Part shown: positions 1-6,439 of the stretch, one piece after another
Numbering within the stretch: position 1 is the stretch's first letter
How the letters are laid out: the number at the start of each line of letters is the position of its first letter
Assembly: GCA_937859105.1 (NCBI GenBank)
Contig: CALMAD010000308.1
Location: 1 to 7,864, forward strand
Reading direction: 5' to 3'
From: an uncultured Propionibacteriaceae bacterium
GTDB lineage: Bacteria > Actinomycetota > Actinomycetes > Propionibacteriales > Propionibacteriaceae
Length of the DNA: 7,864 bases
The notes under the pieces: generated by a model
The model's input: the letters and a program-made list of their open reading frames with translations, nothing else
The model's database searches: none
Told to the model about the DNA's origin: nothing
Position numbers and translations under genes: made by a program

Positions 1-1133
1 CCGGCGTCCGCCGGACGCAGGGCCGCCAGCGGGGCGACCCGGGTGGCGCGCCGGGCGGGCACGAGGCAGGCGACGAGGGTGACCAGCACCCCGACGGCCG
101 CCGGGACCGCCAGCGACAGCGGCGCTACGGCCACCGAGCCCAGCGCCATGTCGGTGCGAGCCGTCGCCACCACGACGACCTGCGCGAGCACGCCGCCCAG
201 CGCCAGGCCGGCGAGCGACCCGACGGCCCCGAGCACCAGCGCCTCGAGCAGGACGGATCCGAGCACCTGGCTGCGGCGGGCGCCGACGCAGCGCAGCAGC
301 GCGAGGTCGCGGGTCCGCTGGGCCAGCAGGATGGCGAACGTGTTCGCGATCACCATGGCCGCCACCGCGACGGCGATCGCGGCGAAGCCGAGCAGCATCT
401 GCATCAGAACGCGCATGCTCGCGCCCAGGTCGTCGACGCGGGAGGCGACCTCTTCGGCGCCCGTGCGCACGACGGGTTCGACCCGGGCGACGCCGTCGAC
501 CGCGGCCACCGCGCTGGCGAGCCGCTGCGGGTCGTCCCCGGCGACCTTCAGCTCGGAATAGCCGGGGCGTCCGCCCCACAGGCCGATGTCGGCGGCGCCG
601 GCGTAGACGACGTCGAAGACGGAGGCGATGCCCACGGGCGGCTCGGCCAGCCCGACCACGCGGGCGGCGTGGGGGCGTCCCTCGGGGTCGACGAACGCGA
701 CGGCGGCCCCCACCGCGACGCGGTCGCGCCCGGCCACGCGCGGCGTCAGCGCGACCTCGCCGCCGGCCGACGGCAGCCGGCCCTGCGTCGCGGACATCCC
801 GCGGGCCGGGGTCTGGCCGATCACGTGACGCTGCTGCCCGAGGGCCTGCATGACGAGGTAGTCGGACGCCGCGGCGTCCACCCGGGTGACGCGCGGCAGG
901 CGGCGGACGGCGTCCGCGGTGGCGAGCGGCAGCCGATCGCCCCGCGTGGTGACGACGACGGCGGCGTCCCCGACGGCCGCGCGGGCGTCGCGGGTGAAGC
1001 GCTGCTGGAGCGAGTCGGAGACGAGCAGCGTCGTGGCGACGAACGCCACGGCGAGCGTGATGGCGAGCAGGGCGCTCGTGAGGCGGCGTCCGTGCCCGCG
1101 CAGGGACGCCCCCGTCAGCTGGATCGCGGCCAT
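1..1133 (-). CDS. FtsX/MacB-type ABC transporter permease, 3' end cut by the window edge
   Basis: Membrane subunit of an ABC transporter of the MacB/LolCDE/FtsX superfamily; the substrate cannot be read from sequence. The frame starts at ATG 1133-1131, which shares one base with the TGA of the ATPase gene (TGATG), so translation is probably coupled. 377 codons are visible without a stop. By eye there is a transmembrane segment at about residues 18-38, then an extracytoplasmic MacB_PCD-like domain at about 40-245, then three transmembrane segments at about 247-270, 295-322 and 337-359. Between the second and third lies the cytoplasmic loop AQRTRDLALLRCVGARRSQV (271-290), typical of FtsX permeases. 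The visible part ends with PARRATRVAPLAALRPADA (359-377). In long actinobacterial permeases this motif closes the first of two FtsX halves, so the full protein may be near 800 residues. That is inference; a single-FtsX protein of about 400 residues is equally possible. Confidence 0.88.
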   Translation of the reverse strand, partial: MAAIQLTGASLRGHGRRLTSALLAITLAVAFVATTLLVSDSLQQRFTRDARAAVGDAAVVVTTRGDRLPLATADAVRRLPRVTRVDAAASDYLVMQALGQQRHVIGQTPARGMSATQGRLPSAGGEVALTPRVAGRDRVAVGAAVAFVDPEGRPHAARVVGLAEPPVGIASVFDVVYAGAADIGLWGGRPGYSELKVAGDDPQRLASAVAAVDGVARVEPVVRTGAEEVASRVDDLGASMRVLMQMLLGFAAIAVAVAAMVIANTFAILLAQRTRDLALLRCVGARRSQVLGSVLLEALVLGAVGSLAGLALGGVLAQVVVVATARTDMALGSVAVAPLSLAVPAAVGVLVTLVACLVPARRATRVAPLAALRPADA

Positions 1134-1897
1134 CACTCCCCCAGCCCGCGGAGCGCCTGCAGCACCGTGTCGACGCTCGGCCCGTGGACCTCGCCGGCGA
1201 GGCGTCCGTCGGCGAGAAGAACGACGCGGTCGGCGTGGGCGGCCGCCGTCGGGTCGTGCGTGACCATGACGACCGACTGCCCCAGCTCGTCGACGCTGCG
1301 GCGCAGCAGGCCGAGCAGCTCCTGGCCGGAGCGCGAGTCCAGGGCTCCGGTGGGCTCGTCGGCGAAAACGACCTCGGGCCGCGTGACGAGCGCCCGGGCC
1401 ACCGCGACGCGCTGCTGCTGCCCGCCCGACAGCTCGGCCGGCCGGTGGCGCAGCCGGTCGCCGATCCCCAGGACGCCCACGAGCCGGTCGAGGTGGCCGG
1501 CGTCCGGGCGGCGGCCGGCCAGGCGCAACGGCAGCAGGATGTTGTCGAGGGCGGTCATGGTCGGCAGCAGGTTGAAGGCCTGGAAGACGAATCCCACGCG
1601 GTCGCGGCGCAGCACGGTGAGGCGGTCGTCGCCGAGCGCGGTGATCTCGGCGTCCCCGACCCACACGCGGCCCTTCGTGACGGCGTCCAGGCCGGCGACG
1701 CAGTGCAGCAGCGTCGACTTCCCCGAGCCGGACGGCCCCATGATCGCGGTGAAGCGCCCGCGCTCGAACTCGACGCTGACGTCGTCGAGGGCGGTGACCG
1801 CCGCGTCGCCGCTGCCGTGCACCTTGGTCAGGCCCTCGGTCCGGACCGCCGCCGCGGTGCGGGTCATGGTGGTGGCTGGACTCGCGAGTGAACTCAT
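1133..1897 (-). CDS. ABC transporter ATP-binding protein, MacB/LolD type
   Basis: Cytoplasmic ATPase (254 residues) that would power the permease encoded immediately downstream. All nucleotide-binding motifs are present: Walker A GPSGSGKST (54-62), Q-loop glutamine in VFQAFNLLPT (Q106), signature LSGGQQQR (156-163), Walker B VVFADEP (176-182), D-loop GALDS (184-188) and the switch histidine in VTHD (H214). The GLTKVHGSG start of the domain and the FNLLPTMTALDNILLPL stretch are characteristic of the MacB/LolD/FtsE branch, which works with FtsX-like permeases. The ATG at 1897 is preceded by a plausible ribosome site (AGGGTGGGG about 4-8 bases upstream). A second ATG at codon 11 has no such site, so the longer form is preferred. 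The stop overlaps the permease ATG by one base. No regulator gene sits beside the pair, and I see no clear promoter in the 104 bases upstream. Substrate unknown. Confidence 0.95.
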   Translation of the reverse strand: MSSLASPATTMTRTAAAVRTEGLTKVHGSGDAAVTALDDVSVEFERGRFTAIMGPSGSGKSTLLHCVAGLDAVTKGRVWVGDAEITALGDDRLTVLRRDRVGFVFQAFNLLPTMTALDNILLPLRLAGRRPDAGHLDRLVGVLGIGDRLRHRPAELSGGQQQRVAVARALVTRPEVVFADEPTGALDSRSGQELLGLLRRSVDELGQSVVMVTHDPTAAAHADRVVLLADGRLAGEVHGPSVDTVLQALRGLGE

Positions 1898-1962
1898 GAC
1901 CCCACCCTGTCGAGCGGACGCCTACGCAGGCATCCGTCGCCAAGCTGGTTCGCGCTCATCCG

Positions 1963-1976
1963 CCGGGAGGACCCGG
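1963..1976 (-). terminator. Weak hairpin downstream of the helicase gene; 1898-2001 gap
   Basis: In the 104-base gap between the helicase stop and the ATPase start, CCGGG-TCCT-CCCGG forms a 5-bp stem with a 4-base loop about 25 bases after the stop. There is no T-run, so any termination would be weak or Rho-assisted. An 11-bp direct repeat, TCATCCGCCGG, flanks this area (1956-1966 and 1989-1999, 33 bp apart). No convincing promoter for the ABC pair was found here, so read-through from the helicase gene is possible. Confidence 0.25.
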
Positions 1977-2001
1977 ACCGGCCGCGGGTCATCCGCCGGC
2001 G

Positions 2002-3753
2002 TCAGAACCACGTGCGGATCATCGCGACGCGGGCGTCCACCTGGTCGGTGCTCGCCTGCGCGAGCGGCGGCCCGCCGCACTGCCGCCGCAGTTCGGCGTG
2101 CACGTGGCTGTGCGGGACGCCCTTCGTGCGCGCGTACTGCGCGACGAGCGAGTTGAGCTGCTTGCGCTTCGACTCCAGGGCGCGGTGCAGCGACACCTCG
2201 CGCGGCTGCCGCTCGCGCCGGTCGGCCCGGTCGCGCCGCGCGATCTGCTTGCGCTGGCGCTCGCGCAGCAGGTGGGTGACCTGCTCCGGCTCCAGCAGGC
2301 CCGGCAGGCCGAGGTAGTCGGCCTCGTCGTCGGAGCGCGGGCTGGCGTGCATGCCGAACTGCTCGGAGTCGAACATGACGTGGTCGAACGTGGCGTTCGA
2401 CTCCAGGGCCTCGAAGCTGCCCTCCAGCTCGTCGGACGCCCCCTCGCCCGCGTTCGCACGCTCGATCAGCGCCTCGGTCTCGGCCCAGATGTCGGCCTCG
2501 TCGGACGCCTGCTTGCGCCCCAGCACGTGGTCGCGCTGGCGCTCCAGCGTGGCCGCGTGGGCCAGGATGATCGGGACGGTCGGCAGAAACACCGTCGCCA
2601 ACTCGCCCTTGCGCCGCGCCCGGACGAACCTCCCGACCGCCTGCGCGAAGAACAGCGGCGTCGAGGTGGCCGTCGCGTAGACGCCGACCGCGAGCCGCGG
2701 GACGTCCACCCCCTCCGACACCATCCGGACGGCCACCATCCAGCGGTCCTCGGACGCCGCGAACGCGTCGATCCGCTTGCCGGCGCCCGTGTCGTCGCTG
2801 AGGACGACCGTCGGCTTTTCACCGGTCACCTCGCCGAGGGCCCGCGCGTAGGCGCGCGCCCGAGTCTGGTTGGACGCGATGACGAGCCCGCCGGCGTCCG
2901 GGATGTGCCGCCGCACCTCGGTCAGGCGCGTGTCGGCGGCGCGCAGCACCGCGGCGATCCACTCGCCGTTCGGGTCGAGCGCGGTCCGCCAGGCTTGGGA
3001 GGTGACGTCCTTGGTGAGGGCCGAGCCGAGGTCGGCGTCCATCACCTCGCCCGCCTTCGTGCGCCAGCGCATCGAGCCGCCGTAGTTCATGAACAGCACC
3101 GGCCGGACGACCTGGTCGCGCAGCGCCTCGGCGTAGCCGTAGGAGTAGTCCGGGCGCGAGACGGCCGTGCCGCCCGGGCCCGGCTCGTAGGTCACGAACG
3201 GGATCGGGTGGTCGTCGGAGCGGAACGGGGTGCCGGTGAGCGAGAGCCGCCGCGTCGCGCCGGCGAACGCCTCGGACGCCGCCTCGCCCCAGCTCAGGGC
3301 GTCGCCGGCGTGGTGGACCTCGTCGAAGATGACGAGCGTCGGGAAGTTGCCGACGAGCGCCTGGTAGTGGAACGACCGCGCGGCCACGCCGGCGTAGGTG
3401 ACGGCGACGCCGTCGTACTCGCGCGAGCGCCCGCGGCGGGAGTTGCCGAGCCCCGGGTCGATGTGGATGCCGACGCGCGCGGCGGCGTCCGCCCACTGCA
3501 CCTTCAGGTGCTCGGTCGGCGTGACGATGATGACCCGCCGGATCTCGCGGGCGTCCAGCAGTTCGCGGGCGACGCGCAGCGCGAACGTCGTCTTGCCGGC
3601 GCCCGGCGTCGCGACGCACAGGTAGTCGCGCGGGGCGCGGGTCAGGTAGTCGTCGAGCGCCTCGGCCTGCCAGGCGCGCAGGCGGGACGCCGTCCCCCAC
3701 GCCGCCCGCTGGGGGAACGCCGGGGAGAGGTGCTCGAACGCCGACGACGTCAC
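2002..3753 (-). CDS. Superfamily 2 DEAD/DEAH-type helicase with C-terminal extension
   Basis: Predicted ATP-dependent nucleic-acid helicase or translocase (583 residues), cytoplasmic. Helicase motifs appear in order: a Q-motif-like RLRAWQAEAL (24-33), Walker A TPGAGKTT (49-56), motif Ia VTPTEHLKVQW (77-87), motif II DEVH (144-147), motif III SLTGTP (171-176), motif V VSEGVDVP (345-352) and motif VI QAVGRFVR (371-378). The ResIII-like first domain and HelicC-like second domain resemble RadD/XPB-type SF2 enzymes more than RNA DEAD-box proteins. Beyond about residue 400 is a 180-residue extension that I do not recognise. It has an acidic stretch (about 415-480) and a very basic, probably coiled-coil stretch rich in R, K and E (about 495-545). 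The start is GTG 3753-3751; the upstream ATG at 3821 is out of frame. A promoter at 3831-3858 suggests its own transcription. The frame has no defects. Its substrate (DNA or RNA) and pathway are unknown. Confidence 0.92.
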   Translation of the reverse strand: MTSSAFEHLSPAFPQRAAWGTASRLRAWQAEALDDYLTRAPRDYLCVATPGAGKTTFALRVARELLDAREIRRVIIVTPTEHLKVQWADAAARVGIHIDPGLGNSRRGRSREYDGVAVTYAGVAARSFHYQALVGNFPTLVIFDEVHHAGDALSWGEAASEAFAGATRRLSLTGTPFRSDDHPIPFVTYEPGPGGTAVSRPDYSYGYAEALRDQVVRPVLFMNYGGSMRWRTKAGEVMDADLGSALTKDVTSQAWRTALDPNGEWIAAVLRAADTRLTEVRRHIPDAGGLVIASNQTRARAYARALGEVTGEKPTVVLSDDTGAGKRIDAFAASEDRWMVAVRMVSEGVDVPRLAVGVYATATSTPLFFAQAVGRFVRARRKGELATVFLPTVPIILAHAATLERQRDHVLGRKQASDEADIWAETEALIERANAGEGASDELEGSFEALESNATFDHVMFDSEQFGMHASPRSDDEADYLGLPGLLEPEQVTHLLRERQRKQIARRDRADRRERQPREVSLHRALESKRKQLNSLVAQYARTKGVPHSHVHAELRRQCGGPPLAQASTDQVDARVAMIRTWF

Positions 3754-3763
3754 GCGGCGACCG

Positions 3764-3779
3764 CCCCGTCGGGACGGGG
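3764..3779 (-). promoter_or_regulatory. Hairpin in the helicase leader, next to the ribosome site
   Basis: CCCCGTC-GG-GACGGGG is a perfect 7-bp inverted repeat (or 6-bp stem with a CGGG loop) ending 10 bases before the helicase GTG. Its 3' arm on the minus strand supplies the only G-rich stretch (GGGGCGG) that could serve as a ribosome-binding site, so the hairpin could limit translation. A role in regulation is inference; the inverted repeat is directly visible. Confidence 0.35.
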
Positions 3780-3830
3780 TGCGGCGTGACGGCGAGCGGG
3801 GCGGGGGGCGAGGCGTGGCATGGGAGTCCG

Positions 3831-3858
3831 ACCCTAGTCGCTTCGCGGCGCGTGTCCA
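3831..3858 (-). promoter_or_regulatory. Sigma-70-type promoter of the helicase gene
   Basis: On the minus strand TGGACA (3858-3853) and TAGGGT (3836-3831) are separated by 16 bases, a good match to the TTGACA/TANNNT pattern of the primary sigma factor of Actinomycetota. The predicted transcript start near 3824 leaves a leader of about 70 bases before the helicase GTG at 3753. The -35 box lies inside the hairpin that follows the XRE gene. Confidence 0.6.
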
Positions 3859-3887
3859 GCCGACGCCCGGCGGCGTCCGGACGCGCG
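3849..3887 (-). terminator. Long hairpin after the XRE-type gene
   Basis: Six bases after the stop of the XRE-type gene lies a two-tier inverted repeat. The inner stem GACGCC-CGGC-GGCGTC (3862-3877) is perfect. The outer arms CGCGTGTCC (3849-3857) and GGACGCGCG (3879-3887) pair over 9 bp with one G-T wobble. There is no T-run, as is usual for very GC-rich actinobacteria. Position and strength suggest transcription termination of the XRE gene. Confidence 0.5.
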
Positions 3888-3892
3888 GCTGC

Positions 3893-5386
3893 TCAGGCGG
3901 TCTGCCGCCAGGCGGATGTCGCCGCGGCCCAGGACGCGTCCCCCCGCTCGCGCGCGAGCGCCGCGAGGTCGTCGAGGGCCTGCTCCCGGCCGGCGGTGTG
4001 CAGCACGAGCGCGGCCGGCCGCGCCCGGTCGTCGCCGCGTCCGTGGTGCCGCCCCACGCGACCGCGGGCCCAGCGCTCGACCGCGTCGAGGGCCACCGTC
4101 CGGCCCTCCGGCCCGTGGGCGTCGACGCTCGACGAGAGGGCCCCGGCGGCCGCCGTCGCGGCCTGGTCGGGGGTGCGGTCGTCGACGAGCGTCCGGGCGA
4201 GCGGCATGCCGTCGCCGGCGTACCCGGTCCAGTTCAGCAACTGGAGGACGCCGATGCCCGCGTAGCCGCCGCCGGCGTGCGCGGCGTCCAGGTGCCGTGC
4301 GAGCACCTCCGCGATGACCGGGGCCTGCGGGAGCCGCGCCACGCCCGAGGAGAGTTCGCCGCGGCGCTCGGCGTCCACGGAGGTGAGCGTCGTGAAGAGG
4401 AGCTGCCCCAGCGTGGCGTCGGACCCGCCGCCCTGTTCGGCGCACGCGTTCAGGCATTCGGTGGCGACGGTGCGGGCGAGGTCGGGCGGGGTGGGGAGGC
4501 GTCCGACGGGCGGCACGCGGGTGCGGCCGTCGCCGGACGCCGCCCACGCCTGCGGGCGCAGCCGCCGCGCGGCGAGCGCGAGCACCTCGTTCGCCGCCCA
4601 CCGCACGCGCCCCGAGACGCCGCGGTCGCGGGCCCACGCCTGGACGGCGTCGAGGGCGGGGGTGGAGCGCAGGACGTCGAGACGCATCGTCCGGACGTGG
4701 GCCTGGTAGCCGATCAGGGACGCCCACAGCGCCACCGGGGACGCCGGCTTCATGATCTGCTCGTGCAGGGGCGCCACGCGGTTCGGGGCCACCGCGTGCT
4801 GCGTGATCGACGCCACGTCGCAGTACGCCGGGCGGCTGTCGTCGTTGAGCCATTCGCGGGCCGCCCGCTCGACGGACTCCGCCGCGCGCGGGTGCGAGGC
4901 GAGGTGCCGGGCCGCGAGCCAGAACTGCTCGTAGCGGTAGCCGTGCGACAGGCCCATCTCGACGATGAGGCGGTGCAGCAGGGCGTCCCAGTCGCGGCGG
5001 CGCAGGAAGATCTCGGGCCGGTTCGCGACGGAGCGGCCCAGCTCCCGCCACTCCTCGCCGGAGGTCGGCTCGCCGGCGAGCGCCTGGTCGAGAAGGTCGG
5101 CGAGCCGGTCGTCGTCGCGGGGGCGGTCGTCGCGCAGCAGCATCGGACGCCCGCCTCGCGTCGGCGTCAGGATCTCGATCGTCGCGGACAGTTGGCCCGG
5201 CTCGTAGCCGAGGGTTTCCTCGTAGCGCTCGCAGATCGCGTAGGAGGGCTGCACCTGGTCGGACTCCCACCGCCCGATCTGCGACCGGTGCACATGCAGG
5301 CTCTTCGCCAGTTCGGCCGCCGACGGCCCCCCGGGCGCGGACGCGCGCGCATTCGCCAGCACCCAGCCCGCCCATCCCGTGATCAC
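3893..5386 (-). CDS. Large XRE-type HTH protein with uncharacterised helical C-terminal region
   Basis: Probable DNA-binding regulator of 497 residues from GTG 5386. The N-terminus holds an XRE/Cro-type helix-turn-helix (about residues 8-67), with SAAELAKSLHVHRSQIGRWE as helices 2-3 (22-41). It is followed by a short acidic/arginine linker (DDRPRDDDR, about 86-95). The remaining 400 residues are Ala/Leu/Arg-rich, look all-helical, and have spaced helix pairs reminiscent of HEAT or TPR-like repeats; I do not recognise a named family. No transmembrane segment or catalytic motif is visible. The frame stays open to a TTG at 5440, which would give 515 residues. I prefer GTG 5386 because it puts WAGWVLANAR right at the N-terminus, as is usual for such proteins, and a -10-like GAGAAT lies 7-12 bases upstream, which would suit a leaderless transcript. 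It stands alone between two hairpins. The ligand, targets and role are unknown; it may sense a signal through the helical part. Confidence 0.82.
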   Translation of the reverse strand: MITGWAGWVLANARASAPGGPSAAELAKSLHVHRSQIGRWESDQVQPSYAICERYEETLGYEPGQLSATIEILTPTRGGRPMLLRDDRPRDDDRLADLLDQALAGEPTSGEEWRELGRSVANRPEIFLRRRDWDALLHRLIVEMGLSHGYRYEQFWLAARHLASHPRAAESVERAAREWLNDDSRPAYCDVASITQHAVAPNRVAPLHEQIMKPASPVALWASLIGYQAHVRTMRLDVLRSTPALDAVQAWARDRGVSGRVRWAANEVLALAARRLRPQAWAASGDGRTRVPPVGRLPTPPDLARTVATECLNACAEQGGGSDATLGQLLFTTLTSVDAERRGELSSGVARLPQAPVIAEVLARHLDAAHAGGGYAGIGVLQLLNWTGYAGDGMPLARTLVDDRTPDQAATAAAGALSSSVDAHGPEGRTVALDAVERWARGRVGRHHGRGDDRARPAALVLHTAGREQALDDLAALARERGDASWAAATSAWRQTA

Positions 5387-5400
5387 GTCGTTATTCTCAC
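5378..5400 (-). promoter_or_regulatory. Candidate promoter/operator at the XRE gene start
   Basis: The perfect palindrome CGTGATCACG (5378-5387) spans the proposed GTG start. Just upstream on the minus strand is GTGAGAATAA, giving a -10-like GAGAAT (5398-5393) suited to a leaderless transcript; no good -35 box was found. The plus-strand half-site TCTCAC (5395-5400) recurs in the hairpin at 5498-5520. Autoregulation by the XRE protein is inference. Confidence 0.3.
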
Positions 5401-5497
5401 GGTCTACCGGGGCAGATGCACGAAGTTGCGGACACCTCAACGCTCTGCAACAGCGAACGCCTTGGTGGATGCGTCAGATCGCACCCCGCAGCGCGGA

Positions 5498-5520
5498 TCT
5501 CACCCGCCCCGCGTGTGAGA
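5498..5520 (-). terminator. Hairpin terminator after the DeoR gene
   Basis: The stem TCTCAC/GTGAGA (6 bp) continues after one C-T mismatch with CGC/GCG around a CCC loop, 21 bases after the DeoR stop. There is no T-run. It probably ends the DeoR transcript. The TCTCAC-N11-GTGAGA symmetry could alternatively be an operator, since the same half-site occurs at the XRE start. The rest of 5387-5541 holds no gene that I can see. Confidence 0.42.
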
Positions 5521-5541
5521 CACCCACCGCGTCCGGGCTGC

Positions 5542-6327
5542 TCAGCGCTCCAGTCGGCGTCCGGCGCGATCGGCCACGACCACCTCGATGCCGCGCTCCC
5601 GGAAGGGCTCGATCTGCGCGTCCGTCGCGGATTCGTCGGTGACCAGCGTCCAGGACGCCGGCATCCGCACCCACGCGTTGAACGGCCGCTCGCCCAGCTT
5701 CTTGCCGTGCGCGAGCACGTAGGCCCGGTCGGACGCCCGCCACATGAGCTCCTTCAGCCGCGTCTGCGCGACGGTCGCCTCGCAGATGCCGCGGTCGGCG
5801 GTCACCCCGTCGCAGCCCAGGAAGACGGCGTCGAACGTCAGGCCCTCCAGCGCGGCCTCGGTGATCGGACCCTCGAACCCCTGGCTGATGTCGCGCAGGT
5901 GGCCGCCCAGGCAGATCACGTTGACGTCGGGCGCGCCGGAGATCGCGGCCAGCGGCGTCAGGCCGATGGTCATGACCGTCAGCTTGCCGACGTCGCGCAG
6001 GGCGTGCGCGAGTTCAGCGGTGGTCGTGCCGGCGTCCAGCAGGACGACGTCGCCCGGGTGCACCTGGGACGCCGCCCACAGCCCGATCCCGCGCTTGGCC
6101 TGGTGCGACTCGCCGCGTCGCTCGTTGAGCGACGGCTCCCGGTGCAGCGGGACGGCGATCGCGCCGCCGTAGGTGCGCGCGAGGCGTCCGGACTCGGTGA
6201 GCTGCGCGAGGTCGCGACGAATGGTGGACGCCGTCACGTCGAACACCTGCGACAGTTCGTCCACGCTGGCCAGCCCGTTGGACGTGGCCATCCGCACGAT
6301 CTCTTCCCGCCGCTGCGACGCCTTCAC
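5542..6327 (-). CDS. DeoR-family transcriptional repressor
   Basis: Sugar-metabolism regulator of the DeoR/GlpR family, 261 residues, which is the usual length. The N-terminal winged HTH contains DELSQVFDVTASTIRRDLAQ (about 23-42), where STIRRDL is the recognition-helix signature, followed by GRLARTYGGA. The C-terminal DeoRC effector domain shows LLDAGTTTAEL (96-106), LGGHLR (140-145) and FLGCDGV (169-175), the loops that bind a phosphorylated sugar in this family. An in-frame GTG also exists at 6333, but the strong ribosome site AAGGAG (6333-6338) overlaps it and sits 5 bases before GTG 6327, so the shorter form is chosen. It lies downstream of the PdxA-type gene on the same strand with a 112-base gap. 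The likely effector is a phosphorylated intermediate of the acid-sugar pathway encoded upstream; this is inferred from context. Confidence 0.93.
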   Translation of the reverse strand: MKASQRREEIVRMATSNGLASVDELSQVFDVTASTIRRDLAQLTESGRLARTYGGAIAVPLHREPSLNERRGESHQAKRGIGLWAASQVHPGDVVLLDAGTTTAELAHALRDVGKLTVMTIGLTPLAAISGAPDVNVICLGGHLRDISQGFEGPITEAALEGLTFDAVFLGCDGVTADRGICEATVAQTRLKELMWRASDRAYVLAHGKKLGERPFNAWVRMPASWTLVTDESATDAQIEPFRERGIEVVVADRAGRRLER

Positions 6328-6332
6328 CGGCA

Positions 6333-6338
6333 CTCCTT
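6333..6338 (-). promoter_or_regulatory. Ribosome-binding site that fixes the DeoR start
   Basis: AAGGAG, 5 bases before GTG 6327. The alternative GTG at 6333-6331 overlaps this site and would have no usable spacing. Confidence 0.7.
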
Positions 6339-6382
6339 CAGTCAGTGAACCTCCGGGTCAGCCAACCACATCGACGCGCTGA

Positions 6383-6410
6383 GTGGTGTGACCACACGTC
6401 GGGGAGCGTA
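6383..6410 (-). promoter_or_regulatory. Candidate DeoR promoter and operator
   Basis: On the minus strand a -10-like TACGCT (6410-6405) is followed at the expected start of transcription by a compact inverted repeat (6397-6383) that can be read as GTGTG-GT-CACAC or GTGGT-CAC-ACCAC. A repressor bound there would block initiation, consistent with autoregulation common in DeoR loci. No convincing -35 box is present, so the promoter call is tentative. Confidence 0.33.
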
Positions 6411-6412
6411 CC

Positions 6413-6432
6413 GCCCGGCCGGGCAGCCGGGC
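6413..6432 (-). terminator. Hairpin just after the PdxA-type gene
   Basis: GCCCGGC (6413-6419) and GCCGGGC (6426-6432) form a perfect 7-bp stem with a 6-base loop, starting 7 bases after the TAG stop. It contains an alternative palindrome, GCCCGGCCGGGC. No T-run follows. It could end the kinase-PdxA transcript or only reduce read-through into the DeoR gene. Confidence 0.45.
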
Positions 6433-6439
6433 GTCACTC

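Noticed and set aside
669..2156. 495-codon plus-strand frame across the ABC genes
   Set aside because: It lies opposite an ATPase with every canonical motif and a permease with clear membrane segments; its own product is Arg/Ser/Pro-rich noise.
2098..3789. Long open frame on the plus strand opposite the helicase gene
   Set aside because: Its translation is a low-complexity Arg/Ala/Val/Gly chain with no motif. It arises because the GC-rich codons of the helicase leave the antisense frame without stops.
3790..3815. G-rich tract as a possible G-quadruplex
   Set aside because: Only two runs of four or more G are present; a four-tract quadruplex is not supported in such GC-rich sequence.
2002..5386. 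Helicase plus XRE-type protein as an anti-phage defence system
   Set aside because: They are separated by a hairpin and a dedicated promoter, and no nuclease, toxin, NTPase sensor or mobile-element gene is nearby. Two adjacent genes are not enough for this claim.
3779..5518. Long open frames on both strands overlapping the XRE-type gene
   Set aside because: These are compositional shadows; only the frame ending at 3893 gives a coherent HTH protein.
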